In this document: positions 43,352 through 51,915 of the stretch, piece after piece
How positions within the stretch are numbered: the stretch's first letter is position 1
How the letters are laid out: each line of letters begins with the position of its first letter
From: a virus
Length of the DNA stretch: 64,000 bases
Reading direction: 5' to 3' (one strand)
Virus record (IMG/VR): IMGVR_UViG_3300044642_000074
Location: 50,809-114,808 of that record
Program-made: the position numbers and the translations under genes
Notes under the pieces: model-generated
What the model was told of the DNA's origin: nothing
Databases searched by the model: none
What the model saw: only the letters and a program-made list of their open reading frames with translations

Positions 43352-43969
43352 ATGACTAAGGAAAAAACAAACGAAACTGGTTTTCAAGCTTTATTGAACG
43401 CTATGATGAAAAGACGCTGGTTTATTACAGCGTTAGTACTAGGATCTTTTATGTTGATAATCGGTGGTATATTCTCCGCTATCACATATAGCACTCCGAT
43501 TCAGGGTGAATGGAAAGAACTTTTACTACTCTTACTTGGTGCCTTTATTGGTAGTTATGGTAAGATCATTGACTACTGGTTTTCTGATACAGACAAAGAC
43601 AAGATGCTTGTCCAGAAGATGGATGAGGAAGACGGTGTTAGTCTGTCTCATACCAACGACATGAAAGAGTCAGCTAAACCTGCTAGTACCAGTCTTGTAG
43701 ACCCAACCTTTGCCGCATTTGCCGCAAAAGCTGCGGAGAATAAAGAACCAATCACCGCAGAAACAAAATCTGCTGAAGCTGCACCTGCTAAAAAAGGTGT
43801 AGAGATTGATGAAGATGGAGACGGTGTTATGGACGGTCTTGACTTTGATGGTGACGGTAAGATTGACGAATACTTTGCACACAGACAGTGTGAGCATATT
43901 TGGGGTGACGCTGATGGAGACGGTGATGAAGAGTGCCTTAAGTGTGGCAAGATAAAAGATCCGGAATAA
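43352..43969 (+). CDS. Holin-like protein with Ca-loop and zinc-ribbon tail, 205 aa
   Basis: Two transmembrane helices at about 24-45 (FITALVLGSFMLIIGGIFSAI) and 55-77 (KELLLLLLGAFIGSYGKIIDYWF). The second reads LLLGAFIGSYGKIIDYWFSD, typical of phage holins. The cytoplasmic tail contains three DxDGDG Ca-loop motifs (IDEDGDGVMDG, LDFDGDGKID, GDADGDGDEE) and a CxH...CxxC zinc-like cluster (C180, H182, C195, C198). Holin fused to an EF-hand-like tail is unusual. Probably a lysis timing protein. Confidence 0.75.
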   Translation: MTKEKTNETGFQALLNAMMKRRWFITALVLGSFMLIIGGIFSAITYSTPIQGEWKELLLLLLGAFIGSYGKIIDYWFSDTDKDKMLVQKMDEEDGVSLSHTNDMKESAKPASTSLVDPTFAAFAAKAAENKEPITAETKSAEAAPAKKGVEIDEDGDGVMDGLDFDGDGKIDEYFAHRQCEHIWGDADGDGDEECLKCGKIKDPE

Positions 43970-44002
43970 TATTTTTCACTTAATCCTGTAACATGGAAGC
44001 TG

Positions 44003-44224
44003 ATGAACAAAAGAAACAGACTAAAGATTTTACGTTCCTCTCGGGATATAAGCTTGATGTTGGCAATGTTCTTTTTGCCATTAGGTTACGATCTTTTATT
44101 CAAGACGCTCTTAAACATCACGGGCAGTTTTTGGGTTACCGATATCATATTTTATTGTATATCAGGCTTATTCTGGCTGCTTTACTTTTTATTATCCAAG
44201 ACTTTAAAGTCTAATAATGTATGA
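44003..44224 (+). CDS. Small two-helix membrane protein, 73 aa
   Basis: Two strong transmembrane helices (DISLMLAMFFLPLGYDLLF and TDIIFYCISGLFWLLYFLLS) with a basic N terminus MNKRNRLKILRSSR. Another ORF overlaps in frame +1 but lacks this pattern, so I choose this frame. The TGA overlaps the ATG of the CsgG-like gene, so they are translationally coupled. Confidence 0.75.
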   Translation: MNKRNRLKILRSSRDISLMLAMFFLPLGYDLLFKTLLNITGSFWVTDIIFYCISGLFWLLYFLLSKTLKSNNV

Positions 44225-44982
44225 AAACTACCAAAGAAAATCTAAGAATAATCCTATTGGTTGGTTTATGGTTCTTGTTTATGTTTTTAATCAGTTCTGT
44301 ACTAACTAAGTGTACTGCTCAAACTGTAGGATCTACAAAAACAGAACAATACCAAGCTGGTTTTGAAAAGAAAGTAAACATTGATTCCTTGATGGACTAT
44401 GACGGTCCAACTATTCCTGTTCAGTTGTTGAATATAGGAATCAGTGAAGAGGTGTATGCTATATACCCAGAACTTAAAGACAAACGTGTCGGTCTGGGCG
44501 TTACTAATATCATTGTTGAGTATCTGGAGGAAACCGGTAGGTTCACCTTTACAGAAGATAAGACAGAGATCAAGAACCGTATGGTAAAACAGTTTCAGGC
44601 ATCTGCCTCAGGTTTTACCGAGAATAAGCTTGACGGTAAAGGCAAGATAAAACTTGCCCGTTATTTTGTTTACATAGAAGTGTATGACTTCTCTGTATCT
44701 GTAGATGAGGAGTTGAAGCTTAAAGATGGTGTTAAAGAAACTATGGTTACACGCCTTGGTCTACAAGCCAAGTTTGTAGATGCTGAAACAGGAGAATACT
44801 TCACTGCCTCAGGTCTTGGAGAAGCTAAAACAGTTAGAGAGCTTACTCTTCTTAATGATGATAACCTCTCTGAGATTAAGTTCAACCAATCAACGATTGG
44901 TATCACTACTAAGAAAGCTCTGGAAACAGCGGCTTCAAGAGTAGTTCTGCGTATGATAAAGAAGCAGATCTTTAAAAACTAG
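44221..44982 (+). CDS. CsgG-like curli-secretion-type protein, 253 aa
   Basis: Hydrophobic N terminus (IILLVGLWFLFMFLISSVLTKC, possible lipoprotein or signal anchor with Cys), then GLGVTNIIVEYLEETGRFTFTED followed by KNRMVKQFQ, a helix-strand pattern matching CsgG: N-terminal GGxxxxxxL, 'GRFxVxE' and the KxxxxARYFVYIEVYDFS strand, 'KARYFVYIEVYDFSVS' and a C-terminal long helix. CsgG forms an outer-membrane pore for amyloid export. This may be a pore or a regulator. Coupled to the gene before it and the barrel gene after it. Confidence 0.68.
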   Translation: MKTTKENLRIILLVGLWFLFMFLISSVLTKCTAQTVGSTKTEQYQAGFEKKVNIDSLMDYDGPTIPVQLLNIGISEEVYAIYPELKDKRVGLGVTNIIVEYLEETGRFTFTEDKTEIKNRMVKQFQASASGFTENKLDGKGKIKLARYFVYIEVYDFSVSVDEELKLKDGVKETMVTRLGLQAKFVDAETGEYFTASGLGEAKTVRELTLLNDDNLSEIKFNQSTIGITTKKALETAASRVVLRMIKKQIFKN

Positions 44983-46367
44983 TGTGGCACCGCGCCTTTT
45001 ATATCATATTATTGCTTGCTTTTACTTTGACTGCAAGAAGTCAGGTGTTGACGTATCCGTTTACAGATCCTTGTACAAAGGTCGTGACTACGTTTACAAT
45101 ACCTGTAACGGGTAATACTACTATTTACTTTCTGGGAAAATCAGCCTCGTTTACTGCAGCAGATGTCAGTAGCGGGGCTTTTGCTGTTTGGATCAATACT
45201 ACTTATACTGACTATAGAAAGATCTCACCGTGTGGTCAGCAATCTGGGCAGGTTACACAGAATCAGATTACCAGTCAGATAATAGGTAACACTGTACAAA
45301 GCGTGGTGGGGTCTATAATGAGTTCTGCACAGAGTCAGGCTACTTCATCAGTAGTTTCTAGTGGAACAGGTTCATCTGGAGGTGCATCTAATGCAAGCTC
45401 TAAGGATAATAAAGATTCTAAATCTAATAAAAATGGGAATTCTTCTAATAGCTCTACTAATAGTTCTTCTAATAATCAGTCTGAAAGTTCGACAAGCTCT
45501 TCTAGTTCTGGGGAAACTACTTCTAGTAATGGTGGCTCTAGCAGTAGCAATAGCAGTGGCTCATCTTCATCTAATAAAAAGTCTTCTACAGAAGAGTCTC
45601 AAGAAGTTGCAGCATCAACCACGATGAGTGCTGATGCGTCTGCTGATAAATCAGGAGGGGATAACAGTTCTTCTTCAAAAGGTAGTGGTAAATCAGGCGG
45701 TAAAGGTGGAGTTAATAATCCAATAATTGTTTCATCTGACTTTACTACGGCACAGAACCTGGATAAAACTTTTACTCCCATCTTGAATCTTTCTATGAGT
45801 CAGTCATCTTTGACTGGTAAGACAAGTTGGGGAATGACCGGGATGATTTGGTTTAACTTTAAGCAGTTTGCTCTTAGTGGTAAGTATACCAAAATGAGTG
45901 TAAACAAGAGCGGTAAGCTGAAGTATATATCTAATGTTGCTCTCACTGCAGTGTATAGCTACGGAAACATCTTGGGTTTTATTGGGTACAGTGGTATTCT
46001 AAATGCCGGCAAGTATGGTGTTACAGGTTTCAACTTATCAGGTGCAGCAAGTGTAATATCTGAAGATGATAATACATTTTTTAGTCCTTCTATCACTGCG
46101 TTCTATACTAAGCCTTTTTACTTAAATAAACGAAAGAGGCTCACTATTTCACCTGAACTGTATATTATTTCCACACCGCTAATTTATTCTACTAAAGATA
46201 AAGTGACTCAAAGTGACAGAACTTTTAGTTTCTTTGCAGGAAGTGGTTTTGACTATCAGATAAGCAAGCGGTTTAAAGTTAATCTAAACTATAAGCTAAA
46301 TGCTAGTACAAACCGTGAGTTTCCTATTCTAAGCTTCTTTTTAATAGGAAGTAAAGTAAACCTATGA
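44982..46367 (+). CDS. Outer-membrane beta-barrel with Ser-rich linker, 461 aa
   Basis: GTG start overlapping the upstream stop (TAGTG). Signal peptide (AFYIILLLAFTLTARSQ), then a short domain with two Cys (DPCTKVVTTF, SPCGQQSG), a 120-residue Ser/Asn/Gly-rich low-complexity linker (residues about 115-240), and a C-terminal region of alternating strands (KTSWGMTGMIWFNFKQFALSGKYTKMS ... FKVNLNYKLNASTNREFP) ending SFFLIGSKVNL with the terminal aromatic/hydrophobic pattern of outer-membrane barrels. Partner for the CsgG-like protein is inferred. Confidence 0.78.
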   Translation: MWHRAFYIILLLAFTLTARSQVLTYPFTDPCTKVVTTFTIPVTGNTTIYFLGKSASFTAADVSSGAFAVWINTTYTDYRKISPCGQQSGQVTQNQITSQIIGNTVQSVVGSIMSSAQSQATSSVVSSGTGSSGGASNASSKDNKDSKSNKNGNSSNSSTNSSSNNQSESSTSSSSSGETTSSNGGSSSSNSSGSSSSNKKSSTEESQEVAASTTMSADASADKSGGDNSSSSKGSGKSGGKGGVNNPIIVSSDFTTAQNLDKTFTPILNLSMSQSSLTGKTSWGMTGMIWFNFKQFALSGKYTKMSVNKSGKLKYISNVALTAVYSYGNILGFIGYSGILNAGKYGVTGFNLSGAASVISEDDNTFFSPSITAFYTKPFYLNKRKRLTISPELYIISTPLIYSTKDKVTQSDRTFSFFAGSGFDYQISKRFKVNLNYKLNASTNREFPILSFFLIGSKVNL

Positions 46368-47809
46368 GAACCCTACTTGTCATATTATTTGGCTTGATGA
46401 CTTTGTGTACACAGGCTCAATCAATCACAGCTCCTCCTGGTAGAACATACCAGGTTAGCGTGACTGGGCAAGACGCAAGCGGTTTTGTTATTAGTGGGTA
46501 CAATACACAGACTTTGTTAACTTCTATAGGATTAGTTAATCCACCTGCAGGTGTATCATTTAGTATTACAACTACTACAGGTTTATCTTTTACAACAGGT
46601 TATAACTCTTGGACTAATCAAACCCGCGTGAGTTTTACTGGTACGCAAGCTAACATAAACAATGCGTTAGCTTCTTTAAAAATCAATACTGGATCTACAG
46701 TGGGAAATGTCCAGATATCTGTGTCTACTACAGAAAACCCATCCGGTTACTTTTATAATCCAATCAACGGTCACTTTTACAGACCTATATCTGCTGCTGC
46801 TACATATGATAATGCTAAGTCTTTGTCTGCTGGTCAGATATTTAAAGGTCAGACTGGCTATCTTGTAACAATCACTTCATCTAATGAAGAGTCTTTTATT
46901 ATAACAAATGTACCTCAGAGTAATATATGGTTTGCTCTTACAGATCGAGCTCAAGAAGGTTACTGGCGTATAGATGCAGGTCCTGAAAACGGCACTTTAA
47001 TAAAAACAGCAAACGGTCAGCTTAATGGTAACATTTCAGGCCAGTATAATAACTGGTGTGCCGGTGAACCCAATAACGCTGGTGACGAAGACTTTGCTGT
47101 AACCAAGTGGGGTGGGGGCAGTTGTTGGAATGACTTACCAGGAACTTCTAGTTGGTCTAATCCATATATAGTTGAGTTTGGTACTTGGACTAATCCAGCA
47201 GATGCTACTTTTACAGGATTTTATACAGCAAACACTACTAATACAGTAGCCGTAACTAACACTCTTACAGGAACTGTAAGTATACCCGCGGGATTAACGT
47301 CAAGACCGTTACTTACACTTTATAGAGTAGTAAACGGATCAGATGTATTGGTTGATTATAGAACAGTTAACACTGATGGTACATTTACTTTTACTCTTCC
47401 TAATCAGAACTCTACGTATAAACTAGTACCCTCACTTGCTATACAGGGTGTTACTTCTGTTGACTTTACACCAACCTTAAGTGAATGTTTGAATATTAAC
47501 ACTCCTAATAACATTAGTCCAGGTCTTTCTTTAACAGGGACCAAGCAGTGGAAAGCTGCAGACGTAAATAAGAATGGTATATTAGACCTAGGGGATGCTT
47601 TTTTGATCCTGGCACATACTACTGGATTAAGATTAATTACAGATGTCTTATGGTTTAACCCATCGGACTATGATAGTATAACAAGATCTAATTATTCTAG
47701 TATAAATCCAGTTAGCTTGTTTACTATAAATGTAGCTACTAGTAATGTTACACAGAATATAAAGTTTTGTATACTGGGTGATGTGAATTTATCCCACAGC
47801 TCAAACTAA
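46364..47809 (+). CDS. Secreted C-type-lectin protein with dockerin-like repeat, 481 aa
   Basis: Signal peptide MRTLLVILFGLMTLCTQAQS. A C-type lectin-like domain about 140-275 shows GHFYRPISAAATYDNAK, YLVTITSSNEESFI, WFALTDRAQEGYWRI, NNWCAGEPNNAGDEDF and SCWNDLPGTSSWSNPYIVEF. EPN and WND are the Ca/sugar-binding signatures. A carboxypeptidase-regulatory-like strand set and a dockerin motif ADVNKNGILDLGDAF (about 398-412) follow. The protein stops abruptly after LGDVNLSHSSN, whereas the paralogous 633-aa protein continues from the same motif into cohesin-like and T9SS domains. It is thus a paralog lacking the sorting domain. Predicted surface or secreted sugar-binding protein. Confidence 0.82.
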   Translation: MRTLLVILFGLMTLCTQAQSITAPPGRTYQVSVTGQDASGFVISGYNTQTLLTSIGLVNPPAGVSFSITTTTGLSFTTGYNSWTNQTRVSFTGTQANINNALASLKINTGSTVGNVQISVSTTENPSGYFYNPINGHFYRPISAAATYDNAKSLSAGQIFKGQTGYLVTITSSNEESFIITNVPQSNIWFALTDRAQEGYWRIDAGPENGTLIKTANGQLNGNISGQYNNWCAGEPNNAGDEDFAVTKWGGGSCWNDLPGTSSWSNPYIVEFGTWTNPADATFTGFYTANTTNTVAVTNTLTGTVSIPAGLTSRPLLTLYRVVNGSDVLVDYRTVNTDGTFTFTLPNQNSTYKLVPSLAIQGVTSVDFTPTLSECLNINTPNNISPGLSLTGTKQWKAADVNKNGILDLGDAFLILAHTTGLRLITDVLWFNPSDYDSITRSNYSSINPVSLFTINVATSNVTQNIKFCILGDVNLSHSSN

Positions 47810-47817
47810 AAAAGAAA

Positions 47818-47856
47818 AAGGTCTCAGGACTAGTCTATTTACTAATCCTGAGATAC
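47818..47856. terminator. Intrinsic terminator at convergence
   Basis: TCTCAGGA-CTAGT ... ACTAA-TCCTGAGA stem after the lectin gene, between plus and minus arms; A-rich on one side, T-poor tail on the other. Probably ends the plus envelope operon. Confidence 0.7.
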
Positions 47857-47899
47857 CTATATTATAGTTTGTTATACTTAGTTCTAAATAAACTTATAA

Positions 47900-48004
47900 C
47901 TACATATAACCTCTGCCTGACTTAGTCATGCATTCTATTCTTTTTTCTTCTACTAGCTTGAGAAAAGCTATGAACTTTTTAGACCACTGTATTACCTTCT
48001 TCAT
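47900..48004 (-). CDS. Tiny basic protein, 34 aa (possible)
   Basis: ATG inside the 3' end of the VWA gene in another frame gives MKKVIQWSKKFIAFLKLV then EEKRIECMTKSGRGYM. It is basic with an amphipathic helix and ends in GRGYM. It covers most of an otherwise empty gap. Such short helices ending with a Gly-rich tail occur in phages, but the evidence is only coding-like composition and position. Confidence 0.45.
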   Translation of the reverse strand: MKKVIQWSKKFIAFLKLVEEKRIECMTKSGRGYM

Positions 48005-49487
48005 TTACTTTAGATATTTTATTGCCGTCAAAGACTATTACTTGTCCACGTTGAGAGTATTGCTTGATAACATCACCTTCAAAGTGGTTAAATCTAGCTC
48101 CTTCTAAGCCTATAAAGAAAGCTTTGTCTGTAAATACTCTGCAACGATCTTCTGCATCTGTAATAACTAGTGCGTTACGATCGTTTCTCTGGATACTACT
48201 TACAGCTGCGTCAATTGATGTACCGCCACAACAGTCTATCATAGAGATAGATATCAGATCATTGCGGTATTTCTTAACGCGGGTATCAAAGAGATATACA
48301 TCGTTTAGCATATCCATTTCTTTTAGCTTAGCTATCATAGATTTTGCAAAGTCTATACGGCTAATAGAATGACCATCATCAGTGCGGGACCCGCAACCGG
48401 ATGACATGGATCCGGATATGTCAACGTATACATCTATCTTACCTACAGCTTTAGTATCCTTTATTTGGATATCTTCTGCAAAGATCTTACGCAGTTTTGG
48501 ATGTAGTAGTTCATAGTCTTCAAGACCAGATACATCTTGAGCATTGAATAGATCCTCGTAGGTAGTGATCTTTCTGGATGAGAAATAACTAGCACTTTTG
48601 TCTAAGATCTTCTTGAGTTTTTCTTTCAATGCACCCATAGAGAGCTTGATATTAGCGAGTCTACCTGCTACTTGACGCATATAGTCAGGGCTTAGCTTAC
48701 TTGCTTCACCACCACCAGATTGGTTAGATTCATCAAACATTTTTTCTTGAATATCCTGTTCAAGATTTTCATCCATCATCTTACAAGTGTCTTGTGCATC
48801 CTGCATAGCACGATCCAGAGAGTTCTTACTAGTCTGGCTACCGAATATTTTGTCCATAGCTTTATCAGCGTCATCGTTGTTAAACTCTGAATCACCGTTT
48901 AACCCATTCATCAAGTCTTGTGCAGCATTCGGATCAACATACTCCATCTGGGTATATTGCATCAGATAGTACATCATCATGTTACGGGTAAATATGCTGG
49001 ATTTAAGGTTTGCACTTTCAGTCATGATCTTACCAACAGGATTGTTTGCTTTTTCCAGAAACTTAAACCTGGTATGGTTAGCATCAGTCCGCTCTTCAAA
49101 CTCAAGTTTATCTATCTTGTTGTAATACATCTTGAAGATATCATACTTAAGATGCTTAGGAAACTTATCATAGTTTTCTCTAAGCTTAGTATAAAACTTA
49201 CTAAAGTCTGGCTTCTTGTCATCTTGTATTTTTGCATACGCAGATGTCTTGCTAAAGTAGTCAAACTCTTTTTTGACTTTGGACTGATCTTGAAGTGATC
49301 CTTCTACTATACGAGAGATCTTACCTTCGTCTATATAGTGGACATAAGGTTTGATCAGGTCAGCTTTCTTATAAAAGTTTAGCTTACCAAATAAACCCTG
49401 GCTCTCTTTGTAGTGAGTTTGTATCTCACCTTTCTTTACTTTTTCAAGAATGGTATATACATTCTTGTATTGTTTACTTGAAGCCAT
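47979..49487 (-). CDS. VWA-domain protein (CobT-like partner of MoxR ATPase), 502 aa
   Basis: C-terminal VWA domain with a complete MIDAS: DISGSM (D356, S358, S360), GGTSID (T423) and ITDAEDRC. The N-terminal two thirds are helical with acidic, Gly-poor low complexity (MNGLNGDSEFNNDDADKAMD). The adjacent upstream gene is a MoxR/CobS-like AAA+ ATPase, and the pair forms the classic MoxR-VWA chaperone system, also seen as CobS/CobT-like pairs in other large phages. Probably used to remodel a phage or host complex. Confidence 0.85.
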   Translation of the reverse strand: MASSKQYKNVYTILEKVKKGEIQTHYKESQGLFGKLNFYKKADLIKPYVHYIDEGKISRIVEGSLQDQSKVKKEFDYFSKTSAYAKIQDDKKPDFSKFYTKLRENYDKFPKHLKYDIFKMYYNKIDKLEFEERTDANHTRFKFLEKANNPVGKIMTESANLKSSIFTRNMMMYYLMQYTQMEYVDPNAAQDLMNGLNGDSEFNNDDADKAMDKIFGSQTSKNSLDRAMQDAQDTCKMMDENLEQDIQEKMFDESNQSGGGEASKLSPDYMRQVAGRLANIKLSMGALKEKLKKILDKSASYFSSRKITTYEDLFNAQDVSGLEDYELLHPKLRKIFAEDIQIKDTKAVGKIDVYVDISGSMSSGCGSRTDDGHSISRIDFAKSMIAKLKEMDMLNDVYLFDTRVKKYRNDLISISMIDCCGGTSIDAAVSSIQRNDRNALVITDAEDRCRVFTDKAFFIGLEGARFNHFEGDVIKQYSQRGQVIVFDGNKISKVNEEGNTVV

Positions 49488-49579
49488 GTTAAAATTGTAT
49501 TAGCAGGTCATGAAGTTCTTGAAGAGTGGCCGGATTGGTTACCGGCACACTATCAAGATTAGGACTACTATGACCTATT

Positions 49580-50908
49580 TTAAAAAGTATTAGATACTGA
49601 AACTTCTTCCATCAAAGTGTCAAACTCTTCTGCAGACTGGTAGTCTTTACGTGCAGGGTGAGAAGATAAGATGTATTGCATAGACAGTTCGATCTCTTCT
49701 ACCTGAGTTTCATCCATGATACCACGGGAAACATAAGTATTAATAAGAGACTCTACGTCTGCAATAGCTAGTTCCAGTTGTTCATTGGTAGTATAGCTGT
49801 GCAGCATTTCTACCTTAGACATGACAGCTTTCACTTCTGGGCTCATCAGTTTATTCTGAAGTTCAGAACCGGCTGACTGACCAATCATGATCTGTGCTGT
49901 TTTTACAAGGGCTTTGTCCACACTGATGTCCCAGATATAACTTACTGCTTTAGTAAGTTTAGGTACAAATGTCAGTGTACGGTCAGAGCTGTGTTGGTAA
50001 CCAACCTCAAGATATTTCTCCAGTTTGTTTACTGGAATCTCTACTTTATCGATCTCAGCGTTATTGGGTACACCAATGCTGAATTTCTCACGGTAGTTAC
50101 GTGCACCTTTGTTGTAGTACTTTACAAGCTCACCGGCAGATACGCGGTTAACTGTCATCTTAAGCATGAAACGGTCCCAGAAAGGAGAGTCTGCTTCATC
50201 CTTAGGGATTTCATTACAGGTAGCAATGAATAGCTTCCATTTACAAGGAAGTTTGTGCTTGCCGTTAAATAAGAACTTCTCGTTCATTACACCCAGCATA
50301 GCGTTACGAATAGCTGAGCTGGCTTTATCTACTTCGTTAATAATAACGATCTCTGCATCTGCAATGGGAGCTGAAAGCTCATACTTGTTCTCGGTAAATA
50401 ACTTACCTAAGTCCGGCATACCCTTGATTTCAGAAGCTTTGGTACCTTCATCAGTCTCGAGGATATAGATCTTGTTAGCAAAGTCCTGGGCAGTCATCTT
50501 ACCATCTTTGTTAAGCCACGCTTTTGCGTACTCAATAACAGTTTTTGTTTTTGCTACACCTGGTTCACCTACTAATAAGCAAGGTAGACCTGTAGATTCT
50601 GCCAGGGCTAACATTTTAAATACTTCTTCCTTGTTAATCAAAGAAGTTTCAATGGTACGTACCTCTTGGGTAGTTTTTTTAGTGATAGTCTTCACTTTAG
50701 ACATGTTTACTTTGTTTGTAATGTTAGGACTTGGATTTACTTGTGTCTGCACAGGTTGCTGTGCCATGACGTTACTTGTTGGGCTTATGTGTTTTACCCA
50801 TCGTTGGATGCCGTTATAGTTCTTGGTAATCCACCAATTACCGTCGTTACCTCTGCGTATAGTGCCTTCTTTAAATATAGTAGCACTTTCTGTTGGACTC
50901 TGTCTCAT
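49580..50908 (-). CDS. MoxR-type AAA+ ATPase, 442 aa
   Basis: Walker A GEPGVAKTK (G114 to K120), Walker B EIVIINEVDKAS with the acidic/Asp pair, sensor 1 LFIATCNE, and an Arg finger near FWDRFMLKM; this is the MoxR/CobS AAA_5 layout. N-terminal residues about 12-38 (GTIRRGNDGNWWITKNYNG...RWVKH) form a separate small domain. I use the ATG one base after the upstream stop; the longer ORF from further upstream would overlap the whole 132-aa gene. Likely partner of the downstream VWA protein. Confidence 0.88.
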   Translation of the reverse strand: MRQSPTESATIFKEGTIRRGNDGNWWITKNYNGIQRWVKHISPTSNVMAQQPVQTQVNPSPNITNKVNMSKVKTITKKTTQEVRTIETSLINKEEVFKMLALAESTGLPCLLVGEPGVAKTKTVIEYAKAWLNKDGKMTAQDFANKIYILETDEGTKASEIKGMPDLGKLFTENKYELSAPIADAEIVIINEVDKASSAIRNAMLGVMNEKFLFNGKHKLPCKWKLFIATCNEIPKDEADSPFWDRFMLKMTVNRVSAGELVKYYNKGARNYREKFSIGVPNNAEIDKVEIPVNKLEKYLEVGYQHSSDRTLTFVPKLTKAVSYIWDISVDKALVKTAQIMIGQSAGSELQNKLMSPEVKAVMSKVEMLHSYTTNEQLELAIADVESLINTYVSRGIMDETQVEEIELSMQYILSSHPARKDYQSAEEFDTLMEEVSVSNTF

Positions 50909-50909
50909 A

Positions 50910-51308
50910 TTAGAGGCTGGCGAAAGCAGCAAGCTCGTCTTCTGCTGTAGCAGATGTTTCTCCATTACTTTCTTTGTGCTCTGGTAAAGTACTTCCGCTT
51001 GAGATGGTACTGCTTGTATCAAAGCTAAGTATGCGTTCCAAAGACTCATCAGTCTTTGATCCGTCAGAGGATAAGGTGGTTGCTGCTCTTTCATTCTTAG
51101 TGTCGTCAATAATGTTAAATACTGTGATGTTGGTCTCTGCATCTTTAAGAGCAGGATGCTTACGGATCATAACAATCTGCTGATCTTTTGCATTGTACTT
51201 GTCTTGGATACTTCCATATCCTACGTCATCACGTTTTAGCCAAGTCAGGCCATTGTCGAGGTCTTCAAGGATCTGTGATACATACAGATCTACTTTGTTT
51301 ACTGCCAT
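50910..51308 (-). CDS. Hypothetical acidic protein, 132 aa
   Basis: Short ordered N-terminal domain (DLYVSQILEDLDNGLTWLKRDDVGYGSIQDKYN) then an acidic, Ser/Thr-rich tail with SSDGSKTDESLERI. It ends one base before the MoxR start. Possibly an adaptor for the MoxR-VWA pair; this is inference from position. Confidence 0.7.
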   Translation of the reverse strand: MAVNKVDLYVSQILEDLDNGLTWLKRDDVGYGSIQDKYNAKDQQIVMIRKHPALKDAETNITVFNIIDDTKNERAATTLSSDGSKTDESLERILSFDTSSTISSGSTLPEHKESNGETSATAEDELAAFASL

Positions 51309-51338
51309 AGTAGTTGTGTTTAATATATGATTGATTAA

Positions 51339-51914
51339 TTAATAGATTGCAAAACCTCCGCAGTTTCTGAGGAAGGCTATCCAGTTTTTGATTCTGCCGT
51401 AACTGGTACCGTGAGATGGTTGCACAATCATTCCGTCTTCTAGTACAATAGATGCATGTAGTATTGTACCGATAGGATATTTTTCAGTAAGCTTTTCTTC
51501 TATCTCTGATGGAATGAACGTCCCTTCGTTTGTATTCCAGCAATCAAGACAGAAATATATTATGTCATCATCTTCTTTTAGCTGATCACCAAGATTCTTA
51601 CTGATATAGTCTTCTAAAGCATCAGCTAGTTTGTTACATGTTTTAGGATTACGTAACCCTCCCCCGGAGTTGTCACCCCAACGAGATGTATTAATCCTTA
51701 GCTTATACTTACTCTGTACAATGTCACAGAGTGCATGTATTGGTCTCCAACCCCACCAGTTTGATTGGAAATACTCACCGGGGTTTTCTTCTCTATATTT
51801 GTCCATTGCTTCCCAATAAGATTCCTTTTCTGGTTCAGAAGCAGTACGGTAATCTATATGAGCTGGACGTTCTGTTGTAATTACAGGGTTAAGTCCTGTG
51901 ATATCTACTCCCAT
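51339..51914 (-). CDS. Conserved phage protein of the GVDIxGxNPV family, 191 aa
   Basis: N terminus MGVDITGLNPVITTERPA followed by EYFQSNWWGWRPIHALC matches a phage family beginning GxDIxGxxP with FRxNxWxWRPLW. The C terminus is CWNTNEGTFIP and HGTSYGRIKNW. I take the ATG one base past the UDG stop; the upstream-extended version would overlap UDG. Function unknown. Confidence 0.78.
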   Translation of the reverse strand: MGVDITGLNPVITTERPAHIDYRTASEPEKESYWEAMDKYREENPGEYFQSNWWGWRPIHALCDIVQSKYKLRINTSRWGDNSGGGLRNPKTCNKLADALEDYISKNLGDQLKEDDDIIYFCLDCWNTNEGTFIPSEIEEKLTEKYPIGTILHASIVLEDGMIVQPSHGTSYGRIKNWIAFLRNCGGFAIY

Positions 51915-51915
51915 G

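Noticed and set aside
43993-44214. 73-aa ORF in the first frame
   Set aside because: The overlapping frame has two clear transmembrane helices and couples to the next gene; this one lacks such features.
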